From the NCBI GenBank assembly GCA_036873755.1, contig JAVTVY010039324.1:107162-171161 (forward strand): a stretch of 64,000 nucleotides of DNA, written 5' to 3'. The notes under the pieces are model-generated. The model had not been told where the DNA came from. It saw only the letters and a program-made list of their open reading frames with translations, and did no database searches. Below are positions 12,690 through 22,720 of this stretch, in pieces. Source of the stretch: Hanleya hanleyi. Taxonomy: Eukaryota > Mollusca > Polyplacophora > Lepidopleurida > Hanleyidae. The first letter of the stretch is position 1. The number at the start of each line of letters is the position of its first letter. The translations under genes were made by a program, and so were the position numbers.

Positions 12690-13059
12690 AAATTAGATTC
12701 AACGTCGCGTTTAGCAATAGTTCAGATACATAACGACAATCTGCCAAGCATGTATGATCCATCATAATTGTTTGTAAGACAATTGTTGTTGATGAAAGAA
12801 GAATAATTATGCAGATCCTAATGTATCATTTAATTATCAAACAAATAATACTTTGAATTATAGGCAAAGTTAACGGCATAACTTATCATGTTTCATTTTA
12901 CATTCTGGTTCATGGTAATATTTATTAGGGGAAGTGACTTCTCATACATATAGTTGATGTCTTTTAATGTTATTCCTCATGAACACTGACATGAGTTGAG
13001 GAATATTTCACAGCATCATCAATCCCAATACCAGTCTTCGCCAATGTCATTTTCAAAGG

Positions 13060-13582
13060 TCTGGGTTTGATGAGTTTGCACAACTCAGTCGCTTGCATTC
13101 TCCACACCATCTTGAACAATCCAGGGCATGATTCTTACAGGCGCATCTGCTTCAGCTGCAATCCTTCTTGCAGTTCCACCTGATAACCTCAAGTAACCCC
13201 TGAAGTTGGTGGCAGATCAGTTTGCGCTGGGAGAAGCCGATTGATTTGTCCACTCCCATTTTTGAGGCTGCAATGGATGGTCTTCCCCTCAAGTCAATTC
13301 CTTCGTCGGAGATACTATTGTATAAACATATAAGCGTTTTCTATGCTGCTGCAATAAATGACCTTCGTCGGGACTCCGACGACCTGGATGAACACTTCAG
13401 CTTGTTGGCGAAATAGCTCAGTGACAGTTGTCTTCTTCAAGGCAGCACCTTTGTCAATGTCATATGGTCGGAATATTGTGTCACATCCCAGAATGGCATG
13501 CACAAGCAACATATTTGTACAGACTCGCATTTCCAGCACAGCCTTTGTCTTCTTGACATTCCAAACTCTCCGGCCCCGCTAG
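13060..13582 (-). pseudogene. Broken transposon-associated gene, left copy (GCDT motif and Cys-rich tail)
   Basis: Read on the reverse strand from 13582, the frame gives VWNVKKTKAVL, then LLVHAILGCDT, then KGAALKKTTVTELF. Further on, in another frame, come RGRPSIAAS and LLEVIRWNCKKDCS, a TGA stop, and RCACKNHALDCSRWCGECK. From memory this is the C-terminal half of a widespread, uncharacterised invertebrate/fish protein family with a HAxxGCDT motif and a CNCKxxCSxxRCxCRKH-type Cys-rich tail, often repetitive and transposon-like. Stops and frameshifts make it a pseudogene. The same TGA after KKDCS occurs in the right copy. Function of the family is unknown to me. Confidence 0.7.
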
Positions 13583-13587
13583 TGACA

Positions 13588-14480
13588 TGGTCATTCAGTC
13601 AAAGAAAGACGAATTCCTAGCAAACAACGTCAACAAGTAGCAGTTCATTACTCTTATGAGTGACCAGTTGGAAAGGGCGGGATGTTTCATATGCAGATGT
13701 TTTTATTGTAAAAGCTGCCGTTTAATCGACTGAAAGCATCAAAACTTTGGTTGGTGATGATATTGACCTGTTAGTTCTGCTCTGTTTTCATGCAGACATG
13801 GATGACAATGACATCTACTTTCAGCCAAGAGAGAATGCAAAGAAACAGATAGTTTGGAATGTCAAGAAGACAAAGGCTGTGCTGGGAATGTAAGTCTGCA
13901 CAAATATGCTGTTTGTGCATGCCATTCAGGGCTGTGACACAGTAAACTGACCATATGGCATTGGCAAATGTGCGGCCGTAAAGAAAACAACGCTCAATGA
14001 GCTAAATGTTCAACCAGGCTATTGGGAGTCCCGATGGAGGTTAGTGAGTGAGTGAGTGAATATGATTTAACGTCGCTTTCAACTATATTTCAGTCATATC
14101 ACGACGTTGGGTCCTATTCCTTTTCACACCCGGGATGGAGATTATCTATTGCAGGTGCTTGTGTTTATACAATGGTAACCCTGGCGAAGCAATTGGCTGC
14201 ATGAGATACAAACGTTTCTGTGACAAAACGAACCATATATGTGCAGGTACAAAACCCTCCACCAACATCAGCATCAGCTAAGTATCAAGGTTCGCGTGTT
14301 TAGAGTGGAAAGGGGAAGACCATCCATTGCAGCCACAAGAATGAGGGTGGACGGCTTCTCTCTGTGAAAACTGAACTGCCACCAGTTCCACTGGCACTCT
14401 TTGAGGTTATTAGGTGCAACTGCAAGAAAGATTGCAGCTGAAGAAGATGCATCTGTAGGAGCATGGCCTATATTGTTGAA
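13588..14480 (+). pseudogene. Broken transposon-associated gene, right copy (PIN-like region, GCDT motif, Cys-rich tail)
   Basis: Forward-strand pieces in shifting frames give, in order: MVIQSKKDEFLANN with LMSDQLERAGC; YADVFIVKAAV; VGDDIDLLVLLCFHAD; a WNVKKTKAVLG block; MLFVHAIQGCDT; YNGNPGEAIGCMRYKRFC; RGRPSIAAT; and EVIRCNCKKDCS followed by TGA. The ADVxIV...VGDDxDLLVLL pattern looks like the acidic core of a PIN/FEN-like nuclease fold (inference). This copy extends further upstream than the left copy because it crosses the palindrome centre. At least three in-frame stops and several frameshifts are visible, and a 94-bp repeat is inserted at 14040. No function should be assumed. Confidence 0.7.
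14040..14133 (+). mobile_element. GTGAGTGAG-headed short dispersed repeat with 7-bp target-site duplication
   Basis: A 94-bp insert begins gttagtgagtgagtgagtg and is flanked by gatggag on both sides (14033-14039 and 14134-14140). It interrupts the right pseudogene copy and is absent from the left, so it arrived after the inverted duplication. Its head and the following tgatttaacgtcgcttt resemble a repeat I remember as abundant in gastropods such as abalone. This is the main taxonomic hint in the window. Confidence 0.65.
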
Positions 14481-15592
14481 AATGTAAAATGAAACATGGT
14501 AAATGGCATGGTAGAACGTCATGGTAGAAGTTTGCCTATAATCTAGATTATTATTTGTTTGATAATTAGATGATAGGATCTGCATAATTATTCTTCTTTC
14601 GTCAAAACATATCTGACACACACTTGCGATAGATCATTAATGGTTTGCAGTGCTGTATTTTTCAACAAGGCACAAATTGTGATAATAGATCCATGAGTGG
14701 GTTTGTGGAAATATTGTCTTTGACAGTTATCGGTTGAAGGAAAATATATCACAGCTTGTCAGTTCATTTATTTTGGGAGAGAATTCCTCTTTCATATAAT
14801 TATGCTAATGGCAAAAATGTTAACTGTCTGAATATTACCATGTATAATTCATATAGCCTGATGCTGAACTATCAGTTTGCTATCTACGCTTATGAGCAAA
14901 TCCACCTGGAAGACACATGTTTTCACCACCATGGCATACTGTACCCTGGGTCATGTATTAATTGGATTTCTGGATGATAAAGTGTCCTTATTCACGGAAA
15001 AAAAACAATATTCTACCTTGCTTATGTGAGGCATAATGGCCTATTATGCATTATACAATGGCGTATCTTTGTTTTCAAAAATAGTCGTATCTCCACCAAA
15101 TAGATTTTGGTAGACTTTAGTATGTTGTTCTGGGAACCTATTAGAAATGCATACCAGTGAAAAAAATTCTGTTGCAATTTATTTTGGGTCCAGCTAAAAA
15201 AACCCAGATAGATTTCATGGTAATGGTAAAAAGTTCAGAGTTAGAATGACCCCAAACATCCGCCATTTTGAATTTCTCCATAAATATTTTCGTACAAGGG
15301 TATTATTTTAGGCTGAGTATAACCTTGATATGATAGCGAATGAAATGAGTGTAAGTAATGACCCATTTCTTTCACGCTTAGTACCAAGTACAAGGTTTTC
15401 TTATAGAAGCAAGAGACACTGAAATTTCGCGAAAAATACCTCAAATTTAAACTTTGAAATTTAATATATTTCTCATGCATATCTGTTTGTAGACTTTTAG
15501 TATGATATTCTAGAGAACTTTCGGAAATGCACTGCAGCAAAAACAATTCTGTTGCAATTTGTGGTGGGTCAAACCTCAATTTGACTGGACTA

Positions 15593-15710
15593 TGATACGG
15601 CATATCGTGTTGGACACACCGGTTCTCGTAAAATCACCGAAGTTAAGCGACTTTGAGCCCGGTCAAGACTTGGATGGGTGACCTCGTGCTGTACTGCTGG
15701 GCTGATAAGT
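15593..15710 (+). rRNA. 5S rRNA-like sequence (pseudogene or 5S-derived SINE head)
   Basis: The stretch contains acaccggttctcgt, atcaccgaagttaagcg and cttggatgggtgacc, which match universal animal 5S rRNA blocks including the internal control region used by TFIIIA/Pol III. The 5' end (tacggcatatcgtgttgg) matches loosely. The 3' stem is wrong (ctgctgggctgataag) and no T-run terminator follows. So it is a 5S pseudogene or the head of a 5S-derived SINE, not a working 5S gene. It starts exactly where the large palindrome ends. Confidence 0.75.
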
Positions 15711-16689
15711 GTCCAGGATAATAGGAACTGAGGGCGATAATAGTTGATACGCTAATGACTCATCAGCGGTGACATCTGGGAAAGTTAATAGTACCCACTG
15801 TCAAGTAGAGACTGCTATATAAATTCTTTCACGGTAGCACATAGGGCCCCCAACTCATCTCTCAAGTACACACTTAAATCATATCAAACCTTACTAGGTC
15901 CTGTGACGTTAGTCACACTACTCATGTTTCATTATACATTTCATTAAATAAAATTCCTTTTGGGCACGAACCATTGCTTTGGAAATATAGGAGTGAACTC
16001 TACTATAGATTGTTCTCTTGAACACTCAGTAGTGTAAGATTACTATTTTAGACATGTATTACTCTGAGCAAAATTACTGCTTTGGACATGTGTCATTTGT
16101 TGTGGTATTGTGATGCAATCTGGTGACATACAGGGACTATTATTACATTAACGTGAGATCTCTCCAGGTACAAATTCAAGCACAAACTTAATCTGATACT
16201 AGATATTCTCATACATGTAAACACCGTTCAACAGAGTCTTTGTAAAAGCATTACCAACAATTAATACTCTTAAATCACACTTTCCAGAATTAATATACTT
16301 AATGTGCACTATCCAGAGTTATATTTTCAAAACACACTAGAAGTGCTCTCCAGACCTATTACCTGGAGTTACTATTCTCCAAATGCACTGTCTGAAGTTA
16401 TATTCACATGTTCTCAAAACCGCTATCCAAAGTAACTATTTTTTCTTCACTATCACTATACATTCATAAGATAACATTCCAGTAGACGTTATTTAGTACT
16501 TTCAGAAGTGTTCAAGTCTGGGTAATGCAATTAGTAGCATTACCGTTCAGTATTTATGTGCATAGCTTTGTCATGACATCCGATAGGGTCTTGTAGCATG
16601 GTTGGTTAATGGTGGCTTAGTGGACTGAAGCCAATCCACGAACAATATCGGTGGCTGGCCATCATCGTTATTTGATCGTTATATAGTGA
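15711..16689. other. AT-rich degenerate repeat, no gene
   Basis: Loosely repeated phrases such as gcact(a/g)tccagagttatatt and ttactattctccaaa recur every 40-60 bp between about 16260 and 16470. Earlier, gattact-(g/a)-ttttagacatgt variants occur near 16040-16090. It looks like an eroded satellite. Confidence 0.45.
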
Positions 16690-17205
16690 AGTGTTTATGG
16701 AGTTATACAGTGAAGTGTTTATCCTGTGTGTAGCTATATAGTAAAGTGTTTATTCTGTGTGGAGTTATATAGTGAAGTGTTTATTCTGTGTGGAGTTATA
16801 TGGTAAAGTGTTTATTCTGTGTGGAGTTATATCGTAAAGTGTTTATACTGTGTGGAGTTATATAGCGAAGTCTTTATTCTGTATGGAGTTATATAGTGAA
16901 GTGTTTATCCTGTGTGTAGTTATAGAGTAAAGTGTTTATTCTGTGTGGAGTTATGTCGTAAAGTGTTTATACTGTGTGGCGCTATATATCGAAGTATTTA
17001 TTCTGTGTGTAGTTATATAGCGAAGTGTTTATTCTGTGTGGAGTTATATACTAAAGTGTTTATACTGTGTGGAGCTATATATCGAAGTATTTATTCTGTG
17101 TGTAGTTATATAGTGAAGTGTTTATTCTGTGTGGAGTTATATACTAAAGTGTTTATTCTGTGTGGAGTTGTATCGTAAAGTGTTTATTCTGTGTGTAGTT
17201 ACATT
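16690..17205 (+). repeat. 31-bp minisatellite with 93-bp higher-order period
   Basis: About sixteen units of the type aagtgtttattctgtgtgg plus agttatatagtg, period 31 bp. Between about 16970 and 17155 three consecutive variants (with tatatatcgaagtattt, then agcgaag/agtgaag, then atactaaag) repeat as a 93-bp block. Because 31 is not divisible by 3, a long open frame with a 31-residue Cys-rich repeat crosses it. I treat that frame as an artefact of the array. Confidence 0.9.
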
Positions 17206-17639
17206 GTGGGAAAGTGTCTCCAGATTATAACAAACGTCGTTAGTTATCATCTGTCTACGTTGATGAGGGCACCATACTATTGAAGAAAGTTATGCAAATC
17301 TGATTGGCGATGTCCATCTCTAGTATGTATCCCGGAAATTGCCCGAGATGAGGATTTTATAAGCTAATGTACATGTATTACATAAACAAATACATTTGGA
17401 CTGTTAGGACAGTGAATAGGATTGGTATATGAACTGGAGGCAGAGTGGTCAAAACGGGCACTCAACTGCTAGTTATGATTTCACCGATCCTGTGATATTT
17501 GTATATATACATCACTGCTACAAAGTCCGGTTCCGCATCTGTATCAGTTCTGTATTTTGGATACAACACCATGCTCTCGGGTAGAGATAAAATGGCCGAC
17601 CTGTAGTAAATTAGTCTTCCCTTATATGCGTTGTAATTG
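17206..17639. other. Intergenic upstream of gypsy element; may contain the rest of its 5' LTR
   Basis: No clear TG... LTR start could be placed. Since 17641-17696 appears to be an LTR end, part of this stretch is probably LTR, but I cannot fix the boundary. Confidence 0.35.
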
Positions 17640-17640
17640 T

Positions 17641-17696
17641 GTTGTGTCAAGCTTTTCAGAAGCAATCTGGCCTACTACAAATAGAATAATTCCACA
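17641..17696 (+). mobile_element. End of 5' LTR of Ty3/gypsy element; primer-binding site follows
   Basis: The sequence ttcagaag...atctggcctactacaaatagaat..ttccaca is nearly repeated at 19841-19884. It ends in CA and is followed directly by tggtgtcaacagcggtga (17697-17714), which begins TGG as tRNA primer-binding sites do. The two copies diverge exactly at this point. This supports an LTR end at 17696. Confidence 0.65.
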
Positions 17697-17795
17697 TGGT
17701 GTCAACAGCGGTGATCTTCAGAGAGTGAACTTCTATTCTGGACTGATATTTTACCAATTTGAGACGTTGTGGTGAGAGAAAACATTCTCAGAAAT

Positions 17796-18600
17796 ATGAC
17801 AACGTTTCAAACTTCACCTCCAGAAAAATTTGACTTCTCAACACCCGAAGATTGGCCTAAATGGATAAGGCGCTTCGAGAGATTTCGGGAGTCATTAGAT
17901 CTCCAAGGAGAGGATGAGAAGAAACAGATCAGCAAACTTGTGTATGCCATGGGAGATAAAGTAGATTATATTCTGGCGTAATTCAGCCTGACAGAATCCA
18001 ACGGGAAGAAATACAAAGTAATCCGAGAAAGGTTTGATAACCACTTTATTGTCAAACGAAATGTTATCTACGAACGTGCAAAATTCAACAGCCGGAAACA
18101 AAAGTCTGTCGACTCTTTCATTACTTCACTGTTTACACTATCAGAACACTGTAAATATGGAGCATTACGCGAGGAAATGTTTAGAGATAGACTTGTTGTT
18201 TGATTGAAGGATACTGCACTGAGCGAAAAGCTACAGTTAGACCCTGATTTGACATTCGAAAAAGCCATGAACTTGTCACGGCTTAAGGTGTCTGTAAAGA
18301 AACAACAAATACAAATGCAAAATAACTTTACTGAGCCCATTTCAGGTACCAGACATGTTGATGTTGTACATTCTAAAACAAACTCAAAAACTTAAACCAG
18401 CTTACTCCTTCTCAAATGCGAAATTTCAGGCACAGCATCCCACCACAAAACCGAAATTTACTCCTCCAGCAGGCAGTCAACAGAGCTGTATGAGGTGTGG
18501 TAGATCTCCGCATCTATTGCCCAGCGAAAGAGGCCACGTGTTACAAATATAATCAACTAGGACATTTTTCTTCAGCTTGCCGAAATTCTCGAGTAAATGC
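17796..18600 (+). pseudogene. Gag of degenerate Ty3/gypsy retrotransposon
   Basis: The likely start is the ATG at 17796 (MTTFQTSPPEKFDFSTPEDW), about 100 bp after the primer-binding site. The N-terminal FDFSTPEDWPKWIRRFERF block is the typical capsid start of metazoan gypsy elements (structural protein that packages the element RNA). A TAA stops the frame at about 17981; homologous sequence continues (ESNGKKYKVI, VKRNVIYERAKFN) with more stops. Two CCHC zinc knuckles are recognisable near 18485-18590 (CMRCGRSPH, then CYKYNQLGHFSSAC) but lie in different frames, and the second has Tyr in place of its second Cys. Broken. Confidence 0.8.
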
Positions 18601-18734
18601 ATTATATTCATACGAAGGAGACAACACAGGGGACAATTTTGATGGTGATGACACCGGTTATGCATTTCTTGGTGCCGTTCACAGTATGCCGGAAACCTCC
18701 ACCCAGTCCATGGAGAGTAAATGTGTCTGTAAAT

Positions 18735-19012
18735 AATGAGGATGTTGACTTCAAAATAGACACTGGGGCAGACGTTACCGTCATACCAGACAGTGTTTTC
18801 AGAGATCTGAAGAATTTGAAAAAAGAAGTACTGTATGGTCCTGGTAAATCTCCGCTTCAGGTAGTTGGAAAATTTCTTGCTACACTCGATAAAGGAGATA
18901 AAATTGTTGAGCAAAACATTTATGTAGTGCAGAATCTCAACCAGCCACTTCTAGGGAGACCCACAATAGAAGGCCTAGATCTTGTAGCGCGTATTAGTGC
19001 AGTGGATTCCAA
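18735..19012 (+). pseudogene. Aspartic protease region of the gypsy Pol
   Basis: The frame contains FKIDTGADVTVIPDSVF at about 18750-18800, the retroviral-type catalytic D-T/S-G motif followed by the usual A-D-V-T-V-I-P, and a downstream LLGRPTIEGLDLV block. In intact elements this enzyme cuts the Gag-Pol polyprotein. The local frame is open for about 180 codons but runs out before the reverse transcriptase, which is in another frame, so the polyprotein is disrupted. Confidence 0.8.
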
Positions 19013-19834
19013 ACAACAGTACAAGCAGGAATTTCCCAAACTTTTCAGGGACTTGAGAAAATGTCAGAACAGTACACTGTCCGCTTACAGCCATATGCTG
19101 TTCCACACGCGATATCAGCTCCCAGGAGAATTCCTGTACCACTGATGCCTGCTGTTAAGGAAGAACTGTCTCGCATGGAAGCGCTAGGAGTTATCTCCAA
19201 AGTCGATACTCCAACAGAATGGTGTGCAGGTCCAGTGATAGTTCCCAAACCTAACGGCAAAATCAGCCTATGTGTCGATCTGACCAAGTTAAACGAATAT
19301 GTTCTACGTGAGGTTCATCCCCTACCGTCGGTCGATGAAACTTTGGCACAATTGGCTGGTGCTAAAATATTCAGCAAACTAGATGCAAATTCAGGGTTTT
19401 GGCAGGTACCGTTATCGGCAGAGTCAGCAAAACTTACAACGTTCTTGACGCCGGTAGGCAGATTTTTTCTAACATGCTTCCATTCGGTATTTCTTCGGCC
19501 CAGGAAGTCTATCAGAAGCAAATGTCTAAAATTCTGGAGGGCCTTCCGGGTGTGATTTTTCTGTAGGATGATGTGGTGGTACATGCTGAGACACAGAAAT
19601 CGCACGACACACGTCTACGGGCTACACTACAGCGTATTGAAGACGCCGGCATCACACTTAACGATAAGTGTGAATTTCAAAATCTGAAATTCCATTTCTT
19701 GGTCACGTGATTGATCAGAACGCAGTTCCCAGTAAAGTGGAATCTGTAGCTGAAATGCCTGCACCAACTAACTTGATTGCAGTCTGTCGTTTCCTGGGCG
19801 TGGCCAATCAACTTGGAAAATTCATTCCAAGCTT
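19013..19834 (+). pseudogene. Reverse transcriptase region of the gypsy Pol, truncated
   Basis: The open part (about 19061-19490) carries EELSRMEALGVISKVDTPTEW, PVIVPKPNGKISLCVDLTKLN and KLDANSGFWQVPL, which are RT blocks 1-3 with the first catalytic Asp in LDANSGF. After a frameshift near 19470 the text continues (LPFGISSAQEVYQKQMSKIL). The catalytic xxDD motif reads as L, TAG stop, D, D, VVV at 19561-19581, so a stop sits inside the active site. RNase H and integrase are absent: the sequence breaks at about 19834 (GVANQLGKFIPSL) and resumes directly with LTR-like DNA. The element is dead. Confidence 0.85.
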
Positions 19835-19840
19835 ATAAGT

Positions 19841-19884
19841 TTTTCAGAAGCCATCTGGCCTACTACAAATAGAATACTTCCACA
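19841..19884 (+). mobile_element. Remnant LTR end, 3' side of gypsy element
   Basis: A 44-bp match to 17653-17696, including tctggcctactacaaatag and ending ttccaca. It follows the truncated RT almost at once. A caagctt occurs next to both copies (about 17648 and 19832), which suggests the RNase H/integrase part was lost by a deletion between short homologies. Confidence 0.6.
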
Positions 19885-20324
19885 CATCTGCAAATGTCTT
19901 TCAGCCTATAGCGCAGAATTGGATGTATGTATATTTTGATGAATGTAGGCACGAGCACATGGTTTGTGGACAACTTTTTACTGAAACCTTTCCCTGAGAC
20001 AAATTTCGAGAAGACTGAAATGGCAGCTTAATTTGTAGTTTCATTCCATGATACGATAAAGGGGAGAGAGTCTTGTACCAGTCAGACCTTTTTTTGGTTA
20101 CATACATTTTTTATTTACGAATTGAAGAAATTTGTATATATAAAATGAAAGCTTATATGTAAGTAGGTCGGAGGTGTGTGGTGTGAGTAAGATGTGTCTG
20201 AGGAAGATCTCATGTCGCCTATGCAGGTACTGTTGATGGATGTAACTCCACACGCACTAGGATAGGCGCCCAAGCTCTTGTTCTTCGGGTATACGCAATA
20301 CTCGGTCATATGGTCATTTCTGTA
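19885..20324. other. Intergenic, nothing recognised
   Basis: AT-rich, with no motif or reading frame that I can support. Confidence 0.4.
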
Positions 20325-20585
20325 GGTGGCCGAGTCAAAACTGACCGCTATGTCCGAAAAAAACCCCGCTAATTTGAGTTGAGCATTCAACCCTAGATTA
20401 TTGTTAGTCGGCCGGCCAAACCGCGAAAATGAGCTTTTAAAGAAGACCCGATCGCATTTTTTGTTAGAAGCGGGCACCCATGCCAGATGTTTGCGCAGTG
20501 CCTTACTGTATAATCTAGGGATGGATGCCCAGCTCAAACTAACGGGGTGGTCGGACATAGCGGTCAGTTTTGACCACTGGTGGCG
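20325..20585. mobile_element. Hairpin MITE, about 260 bp, about 70-bp inverted repeats
   Basis: Left arm (gtcaaaactgaccgctatgtccg at about 20334, through ccctagattat) and right arm (ataatctaggg at about 20510 through cggtcagttttgacc) are imperfect reverse complements. The central part, with gtcggccggcc near 20408, resembles part of the dispersed repeat at 22460-22690. A non-autonomous DNA transposon is the simplest reading. Confidence 0.7.
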
Positions 20586-20789
20586 AAACTTGTAATTTTC
20601 ATTGAAGGTTCTAATCTAATCTAGAAGAACCGGCCTTTCTAAAAATGTAACAGATTTAGGTATATGTTTCTTATTAACTACACCATAGTCAAATATATTT
20701 TGAAATTTATATGAAAATACATACAGATTCCAGAGATAAAAACGCATTTTTCTCCGAATTATATAAATAGACTATGGCACGTACAGTTT

Positions 20790-21756
20790 AACATATTTGG
20801 CACATCAGTTTTCAAAGAAAAGCTTTCAAGTAGTTATTGAAAAACTCAAAATGTCTTACGGAAGAATTTGATGCTAAAGGTCACATACCGTATAGACAGG
20901 TATCCATATGGGATTTCTCGACTCTCTATACTACAATCCCTCATCAGGATCTTATTGACCGTCTAAGTTCATTAATAGTATCTGTGTTCAAGAAAAATGA
21001 TCGTAGATATATTAATGTCGGATGCCATAAAGCATTTTTTAGCTCTACTACATACAAGAGATATCATTCATGGGATGTTTCTTTGTTTATAGAGTTGCTT
21101 GAATTTCTCATCAATAATATCTATGTGAAATTTGGCAACACAATATATCAGCAGCATATAGGTATTCCAATGGGTAATAAGTGTGCACCCCTGTTGGCTG
21201 ACCTATATCTGTTCTCTTATGAATATGAGTATATGCAGGCGCTTTCAAAAACCAATCCATTCAAAGCCCGTTCCTTCTCATTCACCAAACGCTATATAGA
21301 CGATCTTCTCGCTGTGGATAATCGCTATATAAATGACGCAGTGAAGGATATATATCCACCTTCACTGGATTTGAAGGAAACTACAGATAACCCTACAGGC
21401 ACATCATATTTAGACCTATATCTCTATAAAATGAAGCGGGCCTTCTCTCTCGTCGACTGTATGACAAAAGAGATGATTACAATTTCGACATCGTAAACTA
21501 TCCCTTTCTGGACAGTAATATTCCAGTGGGACCTGCATATGGCGTATACATATCACGCCTAGTAGCATTTGCTAGATCTTGTGTTAAATGTGACGATTTT
21601 AATCAACGTCACAAAACATTGTTGCAGAAACTTATAAAACAGGGCTACACCACCAAGCGCCTCCACTCAAAGTTTCTCAAATTTGGCTATACATATCGCA
21701 TGCTGATAGCAAAATACGAGCGTAGCGTGCAAGATTTATGGCGTTACGTTTCGTAA
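20790..21756 (+). pseudogene. Penelope-like reverse transcriptase, longest copy, one frameshift
   Basis: A frame of about 220 codons (20837-21496) carries WDFSTLYTTIPH (first catalytic Asp block), LLEFLINNIYVKFG, GIPMGNKCAPLLADLYLFSYE at 21161-21225 and RYIDDLL at 21292-21309, which contains the catalytic Y-x-D-D. SYLDLYLY follows. A one-base shift near 21440 moves the rest into another frame (GPAYGVYISRLVAFARSC, GYTTKRLHSKFLKF), ending at 21756. From memory these blocks belong to Penelope-like RTs. The 5' half is missing and I see no GIY-YIG endonuclease. All catalytic residues survive, so this is a fairly recent, 5'-truncated copy. Confidence 0.8.
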
Positions 21757-22158
21757 CTTTTGTCTAATTCCGCTTAATCCGGGGCTAGGGGCCGTATGAA
21801 CCCATGTACTTCAAGATCCTCATGGTACTCATATGAACAGTCACAACCAAAGCGTGACTGAGATACTTCATTCTTTAGATGACGACTTTACAACGAATAT
21901 TATGGATTAAAAATACTGATCAGCGATACGGATTTGATATTTTTGGAACATCACGATGTCTTGCCGGCATCATTGAAAACTGTTGACCGCTTCTTTCTTG
22001 CTGGAAACAAGCCTATGTTTATGTATACTATGATTGTCATTTTGAATTTGGTGCTAATACTGTTATATGGAATATGGAATAGGTCTTTGGATTATGGACG
22101 CGGATATTCTCTAATGAACGACGGCTGAATTATGAATGACGGACCAGACGCTTGTAAT
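21757..22158 (+). mobile_element. 3' tail of the Penelope-like element
   Basis: This non-RT tail begins near the stop codon and ends gacgcttgtaat. It is shared with 10217-10600, 10877-11093, 23668-24050, 48536-48780 and, weakly, 40916-41010. It contains a frame of 64 codons (21934-22128) starting MIFLEHHDVLPASLKTVDRF with a hydrophobic stretch MYTMIVILNLVLILLYGIW. Sharing of this frame among copies may only reflect recent common descent. Confidence 0.8.
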
Positions 22159-22239
22159 TGGTTACGGGGCTGAAACTTTCCACAATGTAACTTGGGTCAA
22201 GCCCCAACGGAAAGTGAAAAACAGTTTAAGATGGCCGTC

Positions 22240-22720
22240 TTGATAACGTCACATTGACGTCATGTTCTGAACATTCACTTTCTGTTCGATTTTTGAGTCA
22301 AATTTTTCCCAATTTTTATTTATGCAAGTTTTGCCCTCAAAGATAGGCAAAAATAATTTTGGGCGCAAAAAGCAAAAATATTTACGAAAAAAGCCCAAAT
22401 TAGCTGATAAATGGCCAGCTATGAGTCGTCGCGAAGTTTCAGCTCTCAATGTGGTTCGTTCCAGACACAGTAGTCGGCCGGCCAAGGGCACGAAAGGAGC
22501 TTTCAAAAAGTTTTGATGGCATTTTTGTAACAAATGGGTACCGGTACCCATGCTAAATTAGTTTTTTGTGTGGTAGGAATCAAAGTAGGAGGGGATACCA
22601 CCTGCTTTTGGGAATTTAATTTCATGTTGGGGTCAAATGAGTACCAAAATATTGTGTAGGGTTTAAGTAGGCATTTGTTTACCAGATCTATGCCATTTAC
22701 TGCATTTATTCTCAATCACC
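22240..22720 (-). repeat. Dispersed repeat, inverted relative of 55790-56018
   Basis: From about 22460 the sequence matches the reverse complement of 55790-56018. Shared phrases include gccaagggcacgaaa, tttgtaacaaatgggtacc, and a ggtaggaatc...ggggataccacctgcttttgggaatttaa block. The first 200 bp have no recognised partner. Confidence 0.65.

Larger units (their letters stand above)
11703..15592. repeat. Second giant palindrome, about 3.9 kb
   Basis: The outer ends share tagtccagt and its reverse complement (11703-11711 and 15584-15592). From there 11703-13300 mirrors 14280-15592, and the inner block 13310-13582 mirrors about 13820-14030. Each arm also has an internal direct repeat of about 90 bp, for example acccaccacaaattgcaac at about 11738 and a related copy near 12123. 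The arms are clearly diverged but collinear. The core of each arm is a broken copy of the same gene, pointing outward. The likely origin is an inverted duplication of a transposon 3' half, or a fold-back element. Confidence 0.85.

Noticed and set aside
16912..17178. 88-codon Cys-rich open frame with a 31-residue repeat
   Set aside because: It is the translation of a 31-bp minisatellite; the frame stays open only because the unit lacks stops in all phases.
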